Assembly (NCBI GenBank): GCA_037447655.1
Contig: JBBHKE010003332.1
Coordinates: forward strand, 188,001-200,953
Length of the DNA: 12,953 nucleotides
Origin: Zygnema cylindricum
Taxonomy: Eukaryota; Streptophyta; Zygnematophyceae; Zygnematales; Zygnemataceae
Reading direction: 5' to 3'
The notes under the pieces are model-generated. The model saw only the letters and a program-made list of their open reading frames with translations. It was not told the origin of the DNA and did not search any database. Of this stretch, positions 1 to 8,302 are shown in pieces. Every line of letters begins with the position of its first letter. Positions within the stretch are counted from its first letter, which is position 1. Position numbers and translations under genes: made by a program.

Positions 1-65
1 CAGCAAAAAGAAAGGTCATCAAACTAAAAAACACTAAAAACCCCTAACAACCTTAAAAACTTCAC

Positions 66-288
66 CTGACGAGTCCCATGAGGGCCTCCAACAAACCCAC
101 GAGAAGCGCCAAAGTGATCGCTAATTCCTCAAATTCCTTTTTTGCTTCACTTGTCTCCACTTTTGTCGGGTCCACGATTTCCGACAAACCCGCCCTCGTC
201 AGCAACGAGACGAGAGCCACAGGTCCAACCGCCAGCTGGCGTGATGTTCCGAATACAGCATATCCGAGAACCGGGGCAAACCCAGAAT
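66..288 (-). other. SULTR4-like exon 4
   Basis: Starts after the acceptor CTCAG at 289 and ends at the donor CAG|GTGAAG (66/65). It encodes SGFAPVLGYAVFGTSR, the QLAVGPVALVSLL helix, an acidic and lysine-rich loop of about 30 residues, and the helix ELAITLALLVGLLEALMG. The family continues with LGWL-type sequence in the next exon, which would lie beyond position 1. Confidence 0.88.
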
Positions 289-3091
289 CTGAGCTGGCAA
301 GTATCGACGATTCACTGCAATTAGTGTGGACATAATAATGGTTTGTGTACAGACGACAATACAGCATATGCGGATTCGTCTAAGCAAAACAAAAAGAACA
401 GGGTTTGCTGAGTGGATGCTTATGGGCCAATCTCTTTCCTACAGCTATCCACACTAAATTATGTGTGCAGCAAACTGCTTCAGTATTCGCCGTGCACTGC
501 AAATAGCGTGAATATATGAAAGTTATCAGAAGGAACATGCAACGATCCATAGTTATTAGTTAACAATACTACTAAGTTGAATGTTTTTTTTTGGCTCAAA
601 ATCACAAAATAAGTGTTGATAATGTTGATTAACGGAGTACAGAGTACAGTGCCACATGCATTTGCAGTAAATCAGTTTGACTGATGTAACCTAACCCCAA
701 GCCCAAATATCTCCTTCACTCTTCAGGTAATAGACGGTGCAGTAGGGACTATACTAATTCATGTAAGGGAAAAAAAAGGGATCTCTGTAGATTTTTATCC
801 TCCGTTTTCTTCACGCTTTTTGTAATGACTGTGGTCCACGCTGAATTACGTCTGTTTCAATCCACGGGCAACTTCAAAAACTGTGGAGAATACTAAGTAT
901 TTTGAGTGGTGTAGGGAATGGGAAATGAGGAGGATTTAAAATACATATCAACACTTTTTACCCATTATCCTTTGAACTTGAAATTAAAACATAAGATTAA
1001 AAAAAAGGACATTCTAATTATGCTTAAAAAGTTTCTTACAAAGTCCATAAATTGGAGGAAGTCCAGCGAGTTTGGCATAAGACATGCCCTGTTCCCATTG
1101 GTCCCATGGAAGAATCAACAAAAAAATTCATCAGTATCTTGTAATTTGTAGTTTAGACAGATCAAACTCACCAATCTTTAAAGACACATAACTCCTCAAA
1201 AGCACAAACTCGCTTACTTTACGCTTGGACAGAACATACAAATGTGAATAAAAGTTGAAGGCGGCCGTGAAATATTCTTCAACATTTGTATTTGAAACAG
1301 CTGAAGGCCACCAAACCTTGAAGGAAAGAATACAGCTTCCCCCTTCCTTTCTTATTGAACAAAACATATCAACATGAGGAAAGTATGAAACTACCATTTA
1401 TTCATACCTGCGGCACGAGCATGACCCCGACTGTAAGACCTGCTATTAAATCTGCCTGAAAATCTTCTCGATAATTGTACTTAGAAATCCATCCAATGCA
1501 CGGAAAAAACTTTTCAATCGCTGATTTCCATGACAACTGTCGCACATTGGAAGAAGGCCAAATGGAAAAAGTGAGCTTTCCAAAAGCTTCCTCTGTTCTC
1601 GGATGTTTCATAGGTAAAACTCTGATATTCCTGCATCCTCCACTTTGCAAAAGAAGACGCGAATCAAAAAAAGAAAGGCAGAAAAGCCAAGAAAGATCAA
1701 TAGAAAAGAAAGACTCCAATGTTGAAATGTTAAGCACAATAAGAGGCTGAGGAGCGACAGAGAGAGAAATGAAGATAAGGATGACTGCAACTGCAAATGC
1801 ATGCAAAGACAGGCACTATTGACATGAGCCTACAAGAGAGTCAAATTTATAGGGAGACAAATATGCACTGAAAACAACAGTCCGAGACGATTGTCCGCAT
1901 AATTCAACAGAAAATTTGATCATCTGACAAGATGGACCAGTCACACTGGGCGATCAACTGCAGTGCCTGAAGCTGTTAGTGTCAATACAGCAAAACTGAC
2001 TTTCATGATGGTCCACGTTTTGCAAAATTGATGGATTTCATCTGACAACATCTTTCAGTTCCTTCATCCTATAGAACGTTCTGAAACACAACAACAACTT
2101 TTAAATAGAAAGAGACGTAATATATGACCAGCGGTATATTTATGAAGACAAAAAAACATTTATGCCTTGAAATGTCGTCAGAATTGCTTTCCCATGTTCA
2201 GAGAGCGTTCTCGCAAATAAATCTCTGAATGCTTGCAATAGAAGTGAAACACTTTATTACAACTATTGTGCTCCACACTATTTAATAAACAATAACAGTT
2301 TCATTAGTTTGAGACAATGCATGAGAACACGTGCAATGCAAGAAATTGGGGAGAATTGAACTAGACTGGAGAATAACAAAGCTACAAACTTGATAATACA
2401 ATACCCTGTCATGATAATTGCATTACGATTCGAACAATATATCATAAACGATTCTGCTAAGCAAGAAAAAAAAGATTATAAACTCCAACAGAAACCGAGG
2501 AGGCAGGGAAAAAATAGCATACTTTTTTTCCATCGCCATAGAAATAATTGAAAGGGTGAACCTGTAACACTTTACTTTTTCTTCTTCAGAAAGAGAGATA
2601 AACGGCGGTTTGTCCGCCAAAAGATAGAAATTAAAGATTAGGCATCCTTCATCAAAGCGAATCCTAAGGTAAAATCCAGTAATACATTCAGTTGAGTTAT
2701 TTAATTAATGTAAATACAAAGAGAGAAGGAAAAATGCACATAGTAAAAAGAGGGAGGATAAAAAAACTAAGGGAGAGCTGACAAAAAAACGTAGTCACAA
2801 AAATTCCAGAAACATGTGGAAAAGAGGAAGAATGGGGGGGGAGAGGCGATAGAACTCGATAAGAAATATGGAGACAGAAAGATAATGAGGTAATTAATTT
2901 GAACGAAAGGTCGGGAGAGAGAGAGGAGGGATAGGGAGTGAAGAAAGAAGAAAGGGAGAAAGAGAGAGCGACGAGAAAGAATCCAGCAGCGATAAGTCTT
3001 CTGACCTCTCACGACCACGAGCGCTCGAGGAAGCTTCCTCCGCCATGGTTTGTTGCAAAGGAGTCCGCTCGGATGCGCTGGCATCTCCCAT
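66..3091 (-). CDS. SULTR4-type sulfate transporter, 5' part of gene (exons 1-4, partial)
   Basis: SLC26/SulP-family sulfate transporter. In Arabidopsis the SULTR4 group sits in the tonoplast and releases sulfate from the vacuole; that role is inferred here by family. Visible exons are 3091-3006, 1630-1408, 1088-1040 and 288-66, about 194 codons of a family of roughly 650-700, so the rest of the membrane domain and the C-terminal STAS domain lie beyond the left edge. Landmarks in order: RVLPMKHP, FPCIGWI, DLIAGLTVGVMLVPQ (first membrane segment), GMSYAKLAGLPPIYGLYSG, then GTSRQLAVGPVALVSLL, and a hydrophobic helix ending in EALMGLVR. The RQLAVGPVA form, rather than the RDIAIGPVA form, points to SULTR4 over SULTR1-3. 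Splice phases agree at all junctions and no stop interrupts the exons. Exon 1 is the least certain part. Confidence 0.85.
289..1039 (-). other. SULTR4-like intron 3
   Basis: GT...AG intron of 751 bp between the 49-bp exon and exon 4. It is AT-rich, with no conserved coding sequence seen on either strand. The small plus-strand ORF near 918-1151 overlaps exon 3 in antisense and has no recognisable product. Confidence 0.8.
1040..1088 (-). other. SULTR4-like exon 3 (49 bp)
   Basis: Encodes GMSYAKLAGLPPIYGL plus one base of the next codon. The acceptor is AACAG|GGC at 1089/1088 and the donor T|GTAAGA at 1040/1039. It is far too short for ORF scanning but is one of the most conserved stretches of SulP transporters, and it joins exon 2 (phase 0) and exon 4 (phase 1) in frame, completing a Tyr codon with exon 4. 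Confidence 0.9.
1089..1407 (-). other. SULTR4-like intron 2
   Basis: GTATGA...AACAG intron of 319 bp in phase 0, between the codons for VPQ and GMS. I see no gene inside it. Confidence 0.8.
1408..1630 (-). other. SULTR4-like exon 2
   Basis: Encodes NIRVLPMKHPRTEEAF through to the first membrane helix, ending LTVGVMLVPQ. The donor CAG|GTATGA at 1408/1407 is clear. The acceptor is either GATGCAG (exon starts 1630) or GCAAAG (starts 1642), both in the same phase and both after a T-rich tract. RVLPMKHP matches the place where SULTR4 proteins have a short basic and proline motif before the membrane domain. Reading upstream of 1642 gives a hydrophobic but unrelated peptide, which I treat as intron. 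Confidence 0.8.
1631..3005 (-). other. SULTR4-like intron 1 (long first intron)
   Basis: About 1.37 kb if exon 1 is right. On the sense strand its first 150 bases are strongly pyrimidine-rich (CT microsatellite-like around 2905-2968), and its end has a T-rich tract before the acceptor. No conserved coding sequence was found in 1800-2880. Confidence 0.5.
3006..3091 (-). other. SULTR4-like exon 1 (start codon, N-terminal tail)
   Basis: Begins at the ATG at 3091-3089 in a good plant context (GCC before, G after) and reads MGDASASERTPLQQT, then a Ser/Glu/Arg-rich stretch. A donor AGAG|GTCAGA at 3006/3005 leaves two bases of a codon, which fits the phase of exon 2. The result is a hydrophilic N-terminal tail of about 29 residues ahead of the RVLPMKHP segment, as in other SULTR4 proteins. 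A second in-frame ATG lies at 3046-3044. The donor is not a strong consensus, so another donor or a further exon is possible. Confidence 0.5.
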
Positions 3092-3679
3092 GGCAAGGTT
3101 CCTCTCCTTCTCCCCTTCCTTCCTGCAGAGCGATACTGGCGATTCGATTCATACATTTGGTTCAAAAATCAAAACATAAGATTAAAACGTACACGTAATT
3201 GTTACTAAAATAATTGAGCTGTACGAACGCTCGAATTATAGTGAAAGGTACGATGGTATTTCGTATGGGAATTATGACATCGGATAATTCTTAACTGTTA
3301 GAACGTCCCATGTTGCAACAAGCGTGCAAAAAAACATGTAACTGTTATGTCGTTACGGAGAAGTACGGCAGGCAACATGAATGTATGGGGATCGCAATTG
3401 AGTGTCGACCAATGAGCTCGGTTTTGTGTCCAACTGCATTGTACTTTTCGAAAATAGTTTGAAGCAAATGAGAAAGTTCGAAATTTCACTTAGGCCGCTT
3501 CTCCATCAGGCGCCGACAGTAATCGTACGGAAATGTTTACTGCCAGTAAAATTTGGTTCACTTCTCCATCAGGTCGTGTCAGCAAGGAGTCAATCGTGGA
3601 CGTGCTTTCCTTCGATTGGATGTACGTAGATTTCTGTTCTGACGGCAAGCGTCGTCAAAGATTCCAAAAGTGAAATATC
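3092..3679 (-). promoter_or_regulatory. SULTR4-like upstream region (probable 5' UTR and promoter)
   Basis: Region between the SULTR4-like start codon and the hAT left end. No ORF with recognisable content. An ACGTGT/ACACGT word (bZIP-type ACGT core) occurs near 3190. No convincing TATA box was found on the minus strand. It contains the left copy of the 109-bp direct repeat and two copies of CTTCTCCATCAGG about 62 bp apart (from 3498 and 3561). That it acts as the promoter is inferred from position only. Confidence 0.35.
3384..3492. repeat. Direct repeat, left copy
   Basis: Matches 8195-8302 in the same orientation. The best part (3402-3492) is about 90% identical by eye with one single-base gap, and includes CCAATGAGCTCGGTTTTGTG and AAATTTCACTTA. 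The similarity stops sharply after CACTTA at 3492. The two copies bracket the hAT region. They could be short terminal repeats of an older element or two copies of one small repeat. Confidence 0.8.
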
Positions 3680-3852
3680 TAGTGTTGTGTATCGGTAAGG
3701 ATTTGTCGATAACCGATATGGGCATTTTTTCGGGTATCCGATAATCGATACATTGGTACGATATATCGACATCGGTCTTATTGCCGATAAGTAGCCGATA
3801 ATATCGGGTACTTATCGGCGATAATGCCGATAACGATAATTATCGGCGATAA
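3680..3852 (+). repeat. hAT left terminus and CGATA/TATCG subterminal repeats
   Basis: After TAGTGTTGTGTATCGG, the words CGATA and TATCG occur at least fifteen times in about 170 bp in both orientations, often as CCGATAA or TTATCGG. hAT elements commonly carry short repeated transposase-binding words next to their ends, so this is read as the left subterminal region. No equivalent cluster exists at the right side of the element. Confidence 0.65.
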
Positions 3853-3869
3853 CTGTACGGACCGTACAG
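3853..3869. repeat. Perfect 8+1+8 palindrome CTGTACGG/CCGTACAG
   Basis: CTGTACGG, one A, then CCGTACAG, followed within 35 bp by TGTACGGTCTGTAC and CTGTACG. It directly joins the end of the CGATA cluster, so it may belong to the same terminal region. Confidence 0.6.
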
Positions 3870-4255
3870 ATAAATGTACGGTCTGTACACTCAACTGTAC
3901 GTCATATTCTTCGGACGTGTTCAAGCATAGAAAGTACCGTAGCCGCCATGAAATCTGTACGATTATGATACGGATCCAGTAAAAACGATGTACCTTTCAC
4001 ATCCGAAGCCATGGCTTTGTCCCTTAATTCCTTGAGATAAATGTACGGACATTTTCGAAAAGAGACGATGAGTTTCACACTATTTGCGTGCATTAAGTTT
4101 TAAAAATGTACGAACGTCTTGTTCATGTTTTTTTTCAAAGAAGGCACCATGGACTGTTGAAAACGAAACCGCACAGACGCCCCCTCCCTCAAACCTACCC
4201 TCCTCCCTCCCAAGCTTTCTACTTTCCTCTCTTCCAGACTTTGACAGAAGCAACC
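3870..4255 (+). other. hAT transposase 5' leader
   Basis: No coding content recognised upstream of the transposase start. The last 80 bp (4170-4245) are strongly C/T-rich (CCCCCTCCCTC, CCTCCTCCCTCCC), as in many plant 5' untranslated leaders. ORFs in both directions here have no family resemblance. Confidence 0.4.
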
Positions 4256-5080
4256 ATGCCCAGAAATCGAGGAGAGGAGTGGGAGCACGTGAAGGCTGGA
4301 GACGGTGGGATTCTTCTTGCCAACCGATTATGCGTCTGTATTTATTGCAACTTTGAATATAACGCCCAAGCAACCAGGATCAAAATTCATCTTCTTGGAA
4401 ATGTCAAGAGTGGAGGGATTAAACCATGTACAATGTGTCCAGACGAGGTGAATGAGGAGTTTAGTGATTTAGAAATGCAAAAATCTACAAATTCCTCTCA
4501 AAAACGTGTAATGTGCGACTTTGATAAACTCACCAGCAATTTTCCACCCTCTCCGCGTACCAAAGCAAGATGTGTGCGGACTAAGATAAAAGAATAATTT
4601 AACGCGCATAATAAGAAAGAGGTAGATTCAACATGGGCCACGGCTTTCTTGGCCAATGGATTGCAGTTCAAACTTTTAGAGGACCCATATTTCAAATCAC
4701 CAGTGAAGAAGACCAGTGGTATAGGTGGATCGTACAAGTTACCAATCCGTAGTGCAATGAGAAATCGTCTCCTATTACAAACCAAGGAGAATGTGAAAAA
4801 AGATTTGACAAGTTATGTGGAAACTATTTATGTCACCAGTGCCACGATCACATCAGACCCGTGGACAACAGTTGACAATAAACCTCTCCCAAATATACTA
4901 CTAGTCACCCCGAAAGGTGACATGTTATTGACGGCGAAAGACACGAGTGGGCGAATTAAGGACGCCGAATACATTTGCAAGGTGCTCGAGAAGGGAGTAC
5001 TTGCGGTAGGGGTGGAGAATGTGGTGCACATTGTTAACGATTCTACCCCAGTGAACAAGGATGCAACTGTTGATATTTGA
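4256..5080 (+). pseudogene. hAT transposase, N-terminal half (BED finger + DUF659), broken
   Basis: The ATG at 4256 starts MPRNRGEEWEHV. A BED-type zinc finger follows: Trp at residue 9, a Cys pair in CIYC, His in TRIKIHLLG and Cys in GGIKPCTMC. One frame runs on across an in-frame TAA at 4595-4597 into STWATAFLANGLQFKLLEDP, PYFKSPV and then DUF659: ATITSDPWT, NILLVTPKGDMLLTAKDTSG, ENVVHIVNDS. The Asp in TSDPW and the Asp in VND match the first two acidic residues of the hAT catalytic triad. The frame ends at a TGA (5078-5080) just after that second Asp, where the family would go on to the CXXH-type segment. Without the stops this would be an ordinary transposase half; as it stands it cannot make one. 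Confidence 0.85.
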
Positions 5081-5269
5081 GTATTTTCTAGGTCTTTATA
5101 GAAAAAGAGCAAAGGAGAAAAGAGCAAAGGCAGTCTGTCCCTGACTCCCTTCTCCAAGCCTCCACACTTGTTGTAGTCACTGAAGGCTTGATAGGGAGCT
5201 AGAGCCATGGCTGCCTAATGCTCACTAGAGAAGACATGGGGTGAATTAGATATATACTAAAAGTTAATT

Positions 5270-5340
5270 GACGCACCCAGGAATTGATCCTGGTACCTGG
5301 CGTCGGTCAATTTCCATTAGATGTTAGCTCTAACCGTTAG
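5270..5340 (-). repeat. tRNA-derived relic (possible SINE head)
   Basis: On the minus strand 5293-5277 forms a perfect T-arm shape: a CCAGG/CCTGG stem around the 7-base loop ATCAATT, six of seven positions fitting the T-loop/B-box consensus. About 35 bp upstream is GGTTAGAGC, like the D-arm part of an A-box. The 3' acceptor strand GTGCGTC has no complementary 5' partner, so this is not an intact tRNA. A degraded tRNA or the head of a tRNA-derived SINE fits; chance is also possible. Confidence 0.3.
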
Positions 5341-5491
5341 ACTTAGGATACATATTAGGATGTATGGTATTTGATAAATATATAAATTGTTACATGTAGG
5401 TTAATTCGTTTAACGGCGAACAGATACTTAGTGCATAGATACAGTTTGATTTAGTACGCACTACGGTAGGCGGACAGAACGGATACCGCGC

Positions 5492-5515
5492 ATTTGTTTC
5501 GATAGCGAAACAAAT
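5492..5515. repeat. Perfect 10-bp inverted repeat
   Basis: ATTTGTTTCG, four bases ATAG, then CGAAACAAAT: a perfect hairpin with 10-bp arms. No T-run follows, so it is not a typical terminator. Confidence 0.7.
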
Positions 5516-5621
5516 AGTGCTCGTCGAATTTCAGCGGCTAGGACTATAACCGGTTTTGATCGGACGGCCGCGATAGGTGCCGCGATCACGGAAAGGGTAC
5601 TTTTGGCGTTTTACGGTATTT

Positions 5622-5725
5622 GCCACGTCAGATGACACGTGGCGAGATAACATTGGATTACGGGAATTTCGGAGATTACAGGAACTAATCCTGATTTGAC
5701 ACGTGTCGACATTTTGGCCACGTCG
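5622..5725. promoter_or_regulatory. Cluster of ACGT-core (G-box/ABRE-like) motifs
   Basis: Within about 100 bp: GCCACGT (5622-5628) and its exact complement ACGTGGC (5637-5643) as an inverted pair with an 8-base spacer; the palindrome GACACGTGTC (5698-5707); and GCCACGTCG (5717-5725). In plants such ACGT cores are bound by bZIP and bHLH factors. Function is inferred from motif density only. Confidence 0.4.
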
Positions 5726-5732
5726 TACAATG

Positions 5733-5775
5733 GTCGTACAGAAAGTACACCGGCACCTGTACTTTTCTGTACGAC
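5733..5775. repeat. Long near-perfect hairpin, 16/17-bp arms
   Basis: The left arm 5733-5748 (GTCGTACAGAAAGTAC) is complementary to 5759-5775 (GTACTTTTCTGTACGAC) with one extra base, around a 10-base loop. It shares the GTAC words found elsewhere in the repeat-rich parts of the window. Confidence 0.7.
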
Positions 5776-5877
5776 ACAGTAATTTGATTGGTGCCGTACT
5801 TCAGTAGATAGAGTTTTAGAGAGGGAATAGGACTAAGAAAATTTTGGGTAAGTAGCTGCCTCTCCCAGAGAGCACCT

Positions 5878-5887
5878 TGTATAAATG
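5878..5887 (+). promoter_or_regulatory. TATA-like box downstream of the ACGT cluster
   Basis: GTATAAATGG about 150 bp after the ACGT motifs, on the plus strand. Together they resemble a plant promoter layout. Nothing downstream is a recognisable gene, so this may be a relic promoter or chance. Confidence 0.3.
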
Positions 5888-5951
5888 GCAAACTTTGGCC
5901 AGCCATAACTATCAATTTACTAGACCATTTTCAGTGATTCTTTTTGCTGCG

Positions 5952-6255
5952 GACTCAGGGGAGTCCACGCTACATAGGGGTGTAGTCGGTCAGAGTTTTT
6001 GTCTGCCAGGGTGGCTGCATTTCGAAGGGAAAGTCAAAGTGGGTGAATGTGTCCAAATCTCATATTCTAACTTTGCATTCTGTGGTGGAACTGAGCATAC
6101 ATAAAGTGTTATTTTACAGGGGTGAATCTATATTGGGGTTCTAACTGTCAAGGGGTCAGTCACTTGGGTTTATATTAACTTAGAGTCGGCACTATCTAAA
6201 ATAGCTTCTTTTGGATCTGCATACTCTAAGGGCCAATGGAGGTCTCATAGTTTCA
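5952..6255. repeat. Dispersed repeat, long copy (related to 8847-9005)
   Basis: Begins with the small palindrome GACTC-AGGG-GAGTC and ends TGGAGGTCTCATAGTTTCA. Both ends match the segment inserted in gag: GACTCAGGGGAGTC, GGTCAG then AGTTTTTGTCTGCCA and GGTGGC on the left; CTTCTT, TACTCT and TGGAGGTCTCA-AGTTTCA on the right. The middle 150 bp or so are missing from the gag copy. The repeat family itself is not recognised. Confidence 0.65.
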
Positions 6256-6279
6256 GCAACCTCGTTGCTCGTGGCAAAG

Positions 6280-7408
6280 CACCCTTCTATCACGTAAACG
6301 ACATGCGTTGCACATATACTAGACTTGATGTTGGAAGATTGGAGTAGGTTGACATTTATCTCCAAACATGTCCGAGAGGCAAAAGAAGTTATAAAATTCA
6401 TCACTAATCATAGCATGCGTGTAACCTTGTTCAATAAAATATCTCATCTTCGACTTCTAAGAGACTAGGTTTGCTTCTCATTTTATTATGCTCTAGGGGT
6501 TATTAGACGTGAAAGGGAGTCTGGAGCGCTTGATGTTTGATGAAAAATTCAAAGAATGGGTGGGTAAGGCTATGTAAAGGACAGAGGGGGCTAAAATTAG
6601 GTGCTACATTCAGAGCACGGAGTTTTAGGTTAGAGTGACAGAGGATGTTTCAATTTCAAAACCTGTGGTGCGGGATGAGGGACTACGACAGAGGTTGCCC
6701 GAATCTGGGGAAGGTTTACCATGGTTTTTACACCATTAGACAGTTTTTGGATAATTAAGCTTAGGTTGGGGGAGATAATATTCATGATGGAATTCAGGTT
6801 TTGGAAGAGTTGAGCACATCAGGGTTGGCGAGGTGGAAAGTGGCACATAGCCACGTATATGCGACCGGCTTTGTACTCGATCCGGAGTATCAAAGTCGTG
6901 CATATAGGCAATGTGCAAACGCGACAGTTATGGAAGGTTTTCACACAATGTTGGAGCGGATTCTTCCAAATGTGGAGGAGCAAGAAGATGCCCACATAGA
7001 GATGTCAAAATATGGAGGTTTTGAGGGAGTTTTTGGTATGGAAGTGACAATATCTTGTGCAAAGAAGATGCCAGCGTGGAAATGGTGGCAAGAATTTCGG
7101 TTTGCCACCCCTAGGCCTTGCAGATGGTGGCAGTAAAAATACTTGCACAGTGCTCACCTGGTAGCTCATGTGAGCGGAATTGGTCAACATATGACCATAT
7201 TCACTCTAAGAAGAGAAATAGATTAACGGCTAAAGGGGCTAATAATCTGGTATGGGTCTTCCCAAATCTCAGACTGTTAAAGAAAACTAAGGATGTTAGC
7301 TATGAATAGGACATGATGGCATGGGAAAAAGAGGAAGGGGACATAAGGGAATAGGATTCGAATGCAGACATCCTGAACTTTTACGTAGAGGAAGATGATC
7401 TAGAGTAA
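6280..7408 (+). pseudogene. hAT transposase, C-terminal half (hAT-C dimerisation region), broken
   Basis: Resumes with TTCVAHILDLMLED, HVREAKEVIKFITNHSM and ETRFASHFIML, then GSLERLMFDEKFKEW, ATGFVLDPEY, KMPAWKWWQEF and the hAT-C block CERNWSTYDHIHSKKRNRL with VWVFPNLRLLKK. The Glu in CERNWS lies in the block that carries the third catalytic acid in hAT proteins. Frame changes occur near 6462, between about 6740 and 6785, and near 7105. In-frame stops lie at 6494, 6575, 6626, 6737, 7307 and 7352. The reading ends with an acidic tail at the TAA 7406-7408. The order and spacing match one ordinary transposase, so this is the same gene as 4256-5080. Confidence 0.85.
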
Positions 7409-8194
7409 AGATAAGTGAGAGAGATATATGTTTATTTTTTTGAAATTATGTGGCTAAGGGTGTTGGCTTTGAGAAGATATAGTAGCATAGAAAGAAGAGG
7501 AAGAGGAGGTAAGGGGAAAAGAATTTGGGTGAAGACATTAGTGACTTCAATGAAATGTTAGGAGATTTTGATTAGAGATAGATGAAAGATATGTATTTCT
7601 GTTTTCTGGACAAATGTGATCGTATCTTTAAAAAAAAAAAAACAACTATGTCGTGCAATGGTGAATGTGAAAATGTCATTCATACATGGTTTGTACTTTA
7701 TCTCTGTGCATTCGTATTGTCTTAGAGATAGAGAGAGAAGGCGGCCATGGTTGTCTGTCACATAGTATCAGACATACGGACTTTTACAAAAATGTTGCGT
7801 AACCCGAAAATTGATCTAGGCTTTACCACTTTTATTTACATCTTTTATCACGTCCGTTACCAGTCGATGAAGAGTTTCCGATGCATACATGGAGTGTGAT
7901 ACATATTTAAACACATACTATATTTTAGCACTCATTTAATAGAAAACTTACAAACTGCGGTATATGTGAAATTTAGTTTTGTTTACATGTACGGAATAGT
8001 ACGGACGAAAATTCATTAATGATTTTTACGATTTTTTCGAAAGGTTCAATTCGTTTGTAAAGTATAATTCATCGCGATTAAATCGTTCGCACTAAACGCC
8101 GTAAACAACTAGGTTCTTACGCATAGGGACACTTGAAAACCGGGTGCGGCGTACTAGCGCTAAAATACAAAGTAAGTTCGCTAAGCTACAAGTA
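7409..8194. other. Non-coding stretch after the hAT transposase
   Basis: No recognisable gene. It is AT-rich, with a run of 13 A at 7630-7642 and two TACGGA words near 7990-8004. I searched by eye for a complement of TAGTGTTGTGTATCGG and for a CGATA cluster as the right end of the hAT element and found neither. Confidence 0.5.
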
Positions 8195-8302
8195 CATGGG
8201 GACATACCCTGAGTGTCAACCAATGAGCTCGGTTTTGTGTCCAACTGAATTGTACTTTACGAAATAGTTCGAAGCAAAACAGAAAGTTCTAAATTTCACT
8301 TA
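8195..8302. repeat. Direct repeat, right copy
   Basis: Partner of 3384-3492. Its match ends with CACTTA at 8302, exactly where gag-like sequence begins on the minus strand. Differences from the left copy are scattered substitutions and one missing A in a short A run. Confidence 0.8.

Larger units (their letters stand above)
5081..6279. other. 1.2-kb non-hAT block interrupting the transposase
   Basis: Transposase similarity stops near 5080 and resumes near 6290 at TTCVAHILDLMLED. The family normally has only a few dozen residues there, so this is an inserted sequence or a very long intron. It holds a tRNA-like stretch, three inverted repeats, a cluster of ACGT boxes, a TATA-like box and a repeat related to the segment inserted in gag. 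No clean splice pair explaining it was identified, and no long ORF with a known product is present. Confidence 0.6.
3680..7408 (+). mobile_element. Decayed hAT-superfamily DNA transposon (right end not found)
   Basis: Plant-type hAT element. The probable left end at 3680 reads TAGTGTTGTGTATCGG, like TAGTGTTG/CAGTGTTG termini of hAT elements, and is followed by a CGATA-rich subterminal zone. Inside is a BED-finger/DUF659/hAT-C transposase in two blocks on the plus strand. The end at 7408 is only the transposase stop codon: the right inverted terminus was not found in 7409-8194, so the element is probably truncated or its right end has decayed. With no right end, the 8-bp target duplication cannot be tested; the bases before the left end are GAAATATC. 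Confidence 0.75.

Noticed and set aside
1475-1750. 91-residue plus-strand ORF
   Set aside because: Antisense to SULTR4-like exon 2; no recognisable product.
2767-3165. 132-residue minus-strand ORF overlapping exon 1
   Set aside because: Different frame from the SULTR4-like exon, low-complexity Ser/Leu-rich translation of a pyrimidine-rich tract.
4080-4373. Minus-strand ORFs over the start of the hAT transposase
   Set aside because: Antisense shadow of the leader and BED finger; composition reflects the C/T-rich leader.
5877-6104. 75-residue plus-strand ORF after the TATA-like box
   Set aside because: Tempting as the product of the promoter-like block, but no family resemblance, and the related gag segment does not keep the full frame.
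7630-7642. Run of 13 A as a retroposed poly(A) tail
   Set aside because: No matching target duplication, no recognisable processed gene before it on either strand.
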